DNA of 8,150 nt from contig MELI01000055.1 in assembly GCA_001767575.1 (NCBI GenBank), positions 6,098-14,247 on the forward strand. Direction: 5' to 3'. The stretch is from Candidatus Aquicultor primus (GTDB lineage: Bacteria; Actinomycetota; Aquicultoria; Aquicultorales; Aquicultoraceae). Shown here piece by piece: positions 5,806 through 8,150 of this stretch. The stretch's first letter is position 1; every line of letters starts with the position of its first letter. Made by a program: the position numbers and the translations under genes. Below the pieces are notes generated by a model. It searched no databases, was not told the DNA's origin, and saw nothing but the letters and a program-made list of their open reading frames with translations.

Positions 5806-6642
5806 ATGAAAGATAAGCCGGCGATTGTCATACCGCTTGATGGTTCAATAACTGCAACCGCTGCCCTCGGCGCAGCTCAAGCTGTGGCAAACATTATAGA
5901 GGGTGTACTTCATATTGTGCACGCAACTGAAACGCCGCTGTCCGAAGACCAGCTCCTTAAAACCCTGAACATCGATTCACTGCAAGTCAAATGTTTTGTT
6001 CTGCATCAGATTGGCGGTGATGCAGTCGATGCGATTTTGAAATTCGCCCTGAATATCGACGCAAGAATGATCGTCATGTCAAGTCATGGTCACACCTACA
6101 ATCCCCAGCATGTGGTAGGGGGGACGGCGATAGGGATCATACAGCATGCTGCTATGCCGGTGATGGTCATCCGCCCGGGCATACAAAAGTTGCCGGATGT
6201 TTCATGGACGCCTGCCAGAATGCTGCTGCCTTTGGAAGGTGCGCCGGAAGTCGCTGCCGTTGAACAGATATTCAGCCTGGCAAAACTTATCGAAGTCGAT
6301 GTTGATGTGCTGCACATTGTGTTTGTCGGAGCGGAGCAACCTTCGGAAGCCGGAGCCCTTACCAGCCCCAAATACATCGATTACCCACAGTACGATTGGC
6401 CGGCATGGGCTGAGGAATTCATAAACCGATTCGGCGCACACCGACCACTAGAGGTTAAGCTTCGGCTGTTTCACCGGGAAGGGCGTCCTGGCGACGTAAT
6501 GCTGGAGTTTGCGCTTGAAAATAACGAAGACCTTATTGCTCTGAGCTGGCACGGACATCTGGAAAAGGAACGCGCCGCAGTCGTTAAGGGAATTCTGCAA
6601 AGAACTGAGTTGCCGATCTTGCTGATGAGGTCAGAGGAATAG
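5806..6642 (+). CDS. Tandem-domain universal stress protein (UspA family)
   Basis: The protein has 278 residues from ATG 5806 and two UspA-type alpha/beta domains in one chain: about 5-128, beginning P-A-I-V-I-P-L-D-G-S, and about 135-278, beginning A-R-M-L-L-P-L-E-G. The domain ends P-V-M-V-I-R-P and P-I-L-L-M-R-S are typical final strands. The family ATP loop is Gx2Gx9G(S/T). Domain 1 reads S92-S-H-G95, nine residues, then G105-G106, so it is near-canonical with Ser in place of the first Gly; in domain 2 the S-W-H-G is present but the closing Gly-Ser is replaced by Lys-Gly. ATP binding is therefore possible in the first half and doubtful in the second. Such proteins are cytoplasmic and modulate stress survival and metabolism, but have no fixed reaction. 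One base separates the start from the GH65 stop, so the two form an operon. An alternative start at 5788 would add six residues and overlap GH65. Confidence 0.9.
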   Translation: MKDKPAIVIPLDGSITATAALGAAQAVANIIEGVLHIVHATETPLSEDQLLKTLNIDSLQVKCFVLHQIGGDAVDAILKFALNIDARMIVMSSHGHTYNPQHVVGGTAIGIIQHAAMPVMVIRPGIQKLPDVSWTPARMLLPLEGAPEVAAVEQIFSLAKLIEVDVDVLHIVFVGAEQPSEAGALTSPKYIDYPQYDWPAWAEEFINRFGAHRPLEVKLRLFHREGRPGDVMLEFALENNEDLIALSWHGHLEKERAAVVKGILQRTELPILLMRSEE

Positions 6643-6679
6643 TTTCGCACTTTTGCTGACAGTAAAGGTGCGCGCGAAA
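6643..6679. repeat. Imperfect hairpin right after the stress-protein stop
   Basis: ACTTTTGCT (6649-6657) pairs with AGTAAAGGT (6661-6669) around a three-base loop, with two G-U pairs in RNA. Below this, TTTCGC (6643-6648) pairs with GCGAAA (6674-6679), leaving a four-base GCGC bulge. The arm is followed by A-rich and not T-rich sequence on the plus strand, so it is not a classical intrinsic terminator, but it starts directly after the stop and may end or stabilise the GH65-stress-protein mRNA. Confidence 0.5.
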
Positions 6680-6691
6680 AAACACACATCC

Positions 6692-6706
6692 TGCGTACGT
6701 AACGCA
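6692..6706. repeat. Short palindrome TGCGT-N5-ACGCA
   Basis: TGCGT (6692-6696) and ACGCA (6702-6706) flank ACGTA. A 15-base symmetric site of this size in an intergenic region, about 30 bases before a possible -10 box, resembles a dimeric regulator site. The regulator is unknown and chance is possible. Confidence 0.3.
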
Positions 6707-6713
6707 AACCATT

Positions 6714-6741
6714 TTGGGTATGAAGTATCTATCCTTATAAA
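6714..6741 (+). promoter_or_regulatory. Candidate promoter of the methyltransferase-SCP2 operon
   Basis: TATAAA (6736-6741) is a good -10 hexamer. At 16 bases spacing the -35 would be TTGGGT (6714-6719), matching TTG only in its first half. It sits 50 bases before the TTG start codon, a suitable distance, and its -10 lies at the loop of the dyad at 6723-6758, which suggests control at this point. Confidence 0.35.
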
Positions 6742-6758
6742 CAGAAGGATGGATATTT
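6723..6758. repeat. 14-bp dyad over the candidate -10 region
   Basis: The left arm 6723-6736 (AAGTATCTATCCTT) and right arm 6745-6758 (AAGGATGGATATTT) pair over 14 positions; 12 are Watson-Crick and two are G-T (G-U in RNA). The loop is eight bases (6737-6744). It lies 33 bases before the methyltransferase start codon and has no T-run after it. It may be an operator or a 5' leader hairpin. Confidence 0.55.
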
Positions 6759-6778
6759 GTAAGGTAAGGCCCTTGAGT

Positions 6779-6785
6779 AAAGGAG
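6779..6785 (+). promoter_or_regulatory. Strong ribosome-binding site confirming a TTG start
   Basis: AAAGGAG ends six bases before TTG at 6792. The frame has a TGA at 6774-6776 and no ATG or GTG between, so TTG is the only possible start that keeps the conserved N-terminus. Confidence 0.75.
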
Positions 6786-6791
6786 TCTTTA

Positions 6792-7745
6792 TTGGGCACC
6801 GATTTTGCAGGTACGAATCTACGAGACTTGATTGCGTTCCAGACCGAGGCGGTCTCGTCCCATTACGACTTGCCTCCACAATTTTTTGCCGGCTTTCTGG
6901 GGCCGCGCATGGCATACTCGTGCGCTTATTTTACCGACGAGAGTAACAGCTTGGCAGAAGCAGAAGAGAATAAGTTACTGCTAACCGCAAAAAAGCTCGA
7001 TCTAAAAGAGGGCGACCTGCTTTTGGACATCGGTTGCGGCTGGGGAAGCTTTATGTTCTATGCGGCCGAGAAGATCGGGTGCCGCACAGTCGGCATTACC
7101 CCGGCAAAAGAGCAGGCCGCGTTCGTCAACGGCGTTGCGGAGAAGAGGGGTCTTGCCGGTAAGGTTACGGCAGAGGTAAGGCACGTATATGACATGGATT
7201 ATCCGCAGGCGTACTTCGACAAGATCGTCACCATTGGTGCCATCGAACACATGGATGACTTGCACCGGGTGTTTGCCAAATGTGCGCCGATTCTTAAAGA
7301 CGACGGTCTCATGCTCGTTCACGGGATGACGAGGCCCTGGAAAGACCGGGAAAAAGAGCTGCAGGGAATTACCACCGAGGCAGGTGAGCTTGTAAAAGAG
7401 CACTTCGGCGTCGGTTACTGGAAGAGCCTCTGGGAGGTTATGGAGGCGCTTGAAAAGAATGACTTTGAGATTCTCGACCATGAAAACATCACGCGCCATT
7501 ACCAGCTTACTACGGAGCGCTGGTTTGAGAGCTTGCAAGATAATGAAAAAGAATTCGCGGGAAAAGTCGTTTCCGAGGAGAAGTACAGAGAATTTATGGT
7601 GTTCATGGCCGGATATTCTATAGGGTTTGAAACAAGCCACACTCTCTGTAGCCAGATTCTTTGTCGCAAGATACAGAGTGGGGATATTCGCCCGGCTTTA
7701 CCTTTAACCAGGCAAGACATGATTGTCTCTACCTATAAGGAGTAG
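6792..7745 (+). CDS. Cyclopropane-fatty-acid-synthase-family SAM-dependent methyltransferase
   Basis: The protein has 317 residues, the size of the compact mycolic-acid or CmaA-like members and shorter than E. coli Cfa because the extra N-terminal domain is missing. Motifs in order: S-S-H-Y-D-L-P and Y-S-C44-A-Y-F (substrate and bicarbonate region), L-D-I-G-C-G-W-G (78-85, SAM-binding glycine motif), G-I-T-P-A-K-E-Q (motif II), I-E152-H and V-H177-G-M. Cys44, Glu152 and His177 align with the bicarbonate ligands of characterised members; the tyrosine of that set seems replaced by Phe or Val in E-F-M-V-F-M-A-G-Y. The reaction would be transfer of a methylene or methyl group from SAM to a double bond of a membrane lipid acyl chain, at the cytoplasmic membrane face. 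A methyl-branching activity is an alternative. Its stop lies within the ribosome-site spacing of the downstream SCP2 gene. Confidence 0.88.
   Translation: MGTDFAGTNLRDLIAFQTEAVSSHYDLPPQFFAGFLGPRMAYSCAYFTDESNSLAEAEENKLLLTAKKLDLKEGDLLLDIGCGWGSFMFYAAEKIGCRTVGITPAKEQAAFVNGVAEKRGLAGKVTAEVRHVYDMDYPQAYFDKIVTIGAIEHMDDLHRVFAKCAPILKDDGLMLVHGMTRPWKDREKELQGITTEAGELVKEHFGVGYWKSLWEVMEALEKNDFEILDHENITRHYQLTTERWFESLQDNEKEFAGKVVSEEKYREFMVFMAGYSIGFETSHTLCSQILCRKIQSGDIRPALPLTRQDMIVSTYKE
7737..7742 (+). promoter_or_regulatory. Ribosome-binding site of the SCP2 gene within the methyltransferase end
   Basis: AAGGAG forms the last Lys and Glu codons of the methyltransferase, with its TAG stop in the spacer and ATG 7748 five bases on. 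This arrangement supports translational coupling of the two genes. Confidence 0.75.
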
Positions 7746-7747
7746 AC

Positions 7748-8107
7748 ATGAAAGGAAAACTAAACGCGCGAGACCTTTTCGATCATGAAATACCTAAGTT
7801 GTTGCCCGAAAAGCCCGAGGTCGCTAAAAGGATTAATGCCGTGGTCGGCATCGAACTTACCGGAGAAGACGGTGGCTACTGGACGCTCGACCTTACCGAG
7901 AACCTTGTGGTAGAGCGGGGTAGGACGAAAGAGCCCAAGTGTACGATAATTGCGCATACAGACGACTTTGAGGCATTGCTGGCTGGCGGCAGTGTTCGAG
8001 ACCTGCTGCAGGCGTTTAAAGAAAAACGCCTGCAGACAAGCGGTCATTTGCCAACGATTTTGAAGCTTGAAGGCTTGCTCACGTCCTATTCAAAGATGGC
8101 TTCATAA
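7748..8107 (+). CDS. SCP2 sterol-binding-domain (lipid carrier) protein
   Basis: This 119-residue protein is a single SCP2 domain. Supporting text is G-I-E-L-T-G-E-D-G-G-Y-W-T-L-D-L (the beta-hairpin start of the fold), V-V-E-R-G, C-T-I-I-A-H-T-D-D-F-E-A-L-L-A-G-G-S-V-R-D-L-L-Q-A-F, then L-Q-T-S-G-H-L and a final helix. SCP2 domains form a hydrophobic tunnel that binds fatty acyl chains, phospholipids, sterols or isoprenoid quinones. No signal peptide is present, so it acts in the cytoplasm or on the inner membrane face. It follows the methyltransferase by two bases and shares its ribosome site, so it is very likely its functional partner, for instance by presenting or removing the lipid substrate. 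A role with quinones, as for UbiJ, is an alternative. The C-terminal S-Y-S-K-M-A-S is the natural end. Confidence 0.85.
   Translation: MKGKLNARDLFDHEIPKLLPEKPEVAKRINAVVGIELTGEDGGYWTLDLTENLVVERGRTKEPKCTIIAHTDDFEALLAGGSVRDLLQAFKEKRLQTSGHLPTILKLEGLLTSYSKMAS
8006..8035. repeat. Perfect 12-bp inverted repeat inside the SCP2 gene
   Basis: CTGCAGGCGTTT (8006-8017) and AAACGCCTGCAG (8024-8035) are exact reverse complements around the six-base loop AAAGAA. It lies in codons of the conserved L-L-Q-A-F-K-E-K-R-L-Q-T stretch near the C-terminus, and would form a strong mRNA hairpin. Confidence 0.85.
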
Positions 8108-8150
8108 TTGTTAACGGGCATAGCGCCGAATGTAGCGAGATAAAGGTTTT

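Noticed and set aside
6584..6946. Short open frames on both strands across the gap before the methyltransferase
   Set aside because: They overlap real genes at both ends, have no family features, and the strong ribosome site belongs to the TTG at 6792.
7002..7640. Long minus-strand open frame (212 codons) opposite the methyltransferase
   Set aside because: The plus strand carries the complete set of methyltransferase motifs; the antisense product looks like no family and is a shadow of codon bias.
7638..7680. CACTCT-CTGT / ACAGAGTG imperfect repeat near the methyltransferase 3' end
   Set aside because: Eight base pairs with a bulge and a loop of more than 20 bases inside coding sequence is weak and can arise by chance.
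8108..8150. Sequence after the SCP2 gene
   Set aside because: The 43 bases to the window edge show no hairpin with T-run and no gene start that I can support.

Overview
The window reads as an ordinary chromosomal stretch of a free-living bacterium with compact, mostly plus-strand genes and moderate GC. The lineage is not certain. The glycosyltransferase beginning (K-I-A-I-V-S-P-P-W-F-P-V-P-P-P-G-Y-G-G), the SHOCT mini-protein, the CBS-type site-2 protease and the SCP2 and cyclopropane-synthase-like genes together fit a Gram-positive-type or actinobacterial (possibly anaerobic or deep-branching) lineage. This is inference from protein style only. I see no tRNA, rRNA, CRISPR array, insertion sequence or phage gene.

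Region 1 (1-1927): the 3' part of a membrane site-2 metalloprotease with two CBS domains on the plus strand meets a family-4 glycosyltransferase on the minus strand. The two genes converge so tightly that one CTAG supplies both stop codons. This part looks more GC-rich than what follows.

Region 2 (1928-3482): a 336-base gap holds several small dyads and an open, start-less reading-frame tail. Three small same-strand genes follow: a four-helix DUF2231 membrane protein, an 85-residue ferritin-like helical protein lacking the usual metal motif, and a 62-residue membrane-anchored SHOCT protein. A further 165-base gap then precedes the next operon.

Region 3 (3483-6642): a complete GH65 disaccharide phosphorylase-type enzyme lies one base upstream of a tandem universal stress protein. 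This is probably a two-gene operon linking alpha-glucoside (trehalose, kojibiose or maltose type) turnover with a stress response.

Region 4 (6643-8150): a 149-base intergenic region with three distinct dyads leads into a compact cyclopropane-fatty-acid-synthase-like methyltransferase starting at TTG. Two bases downstream is an SCP2-type lipid-binding protein. The pair suggests a lipid-modifying enzyme with its own lipid carrier. A perfect 12-bp stem lies inside the SCP2 gene.

Overall theme (inference): envelope and stress physiology, namely membrane proteolysis, glycan or glycolipid synthesis, disaccharide turnover and membrane-lipid methylation. The most interesting leads are the methyltransferase/SCP2 pair with its structured upstream region, and the trio of small membrane and helical proteins. 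Nothing here proves a wholly new system.
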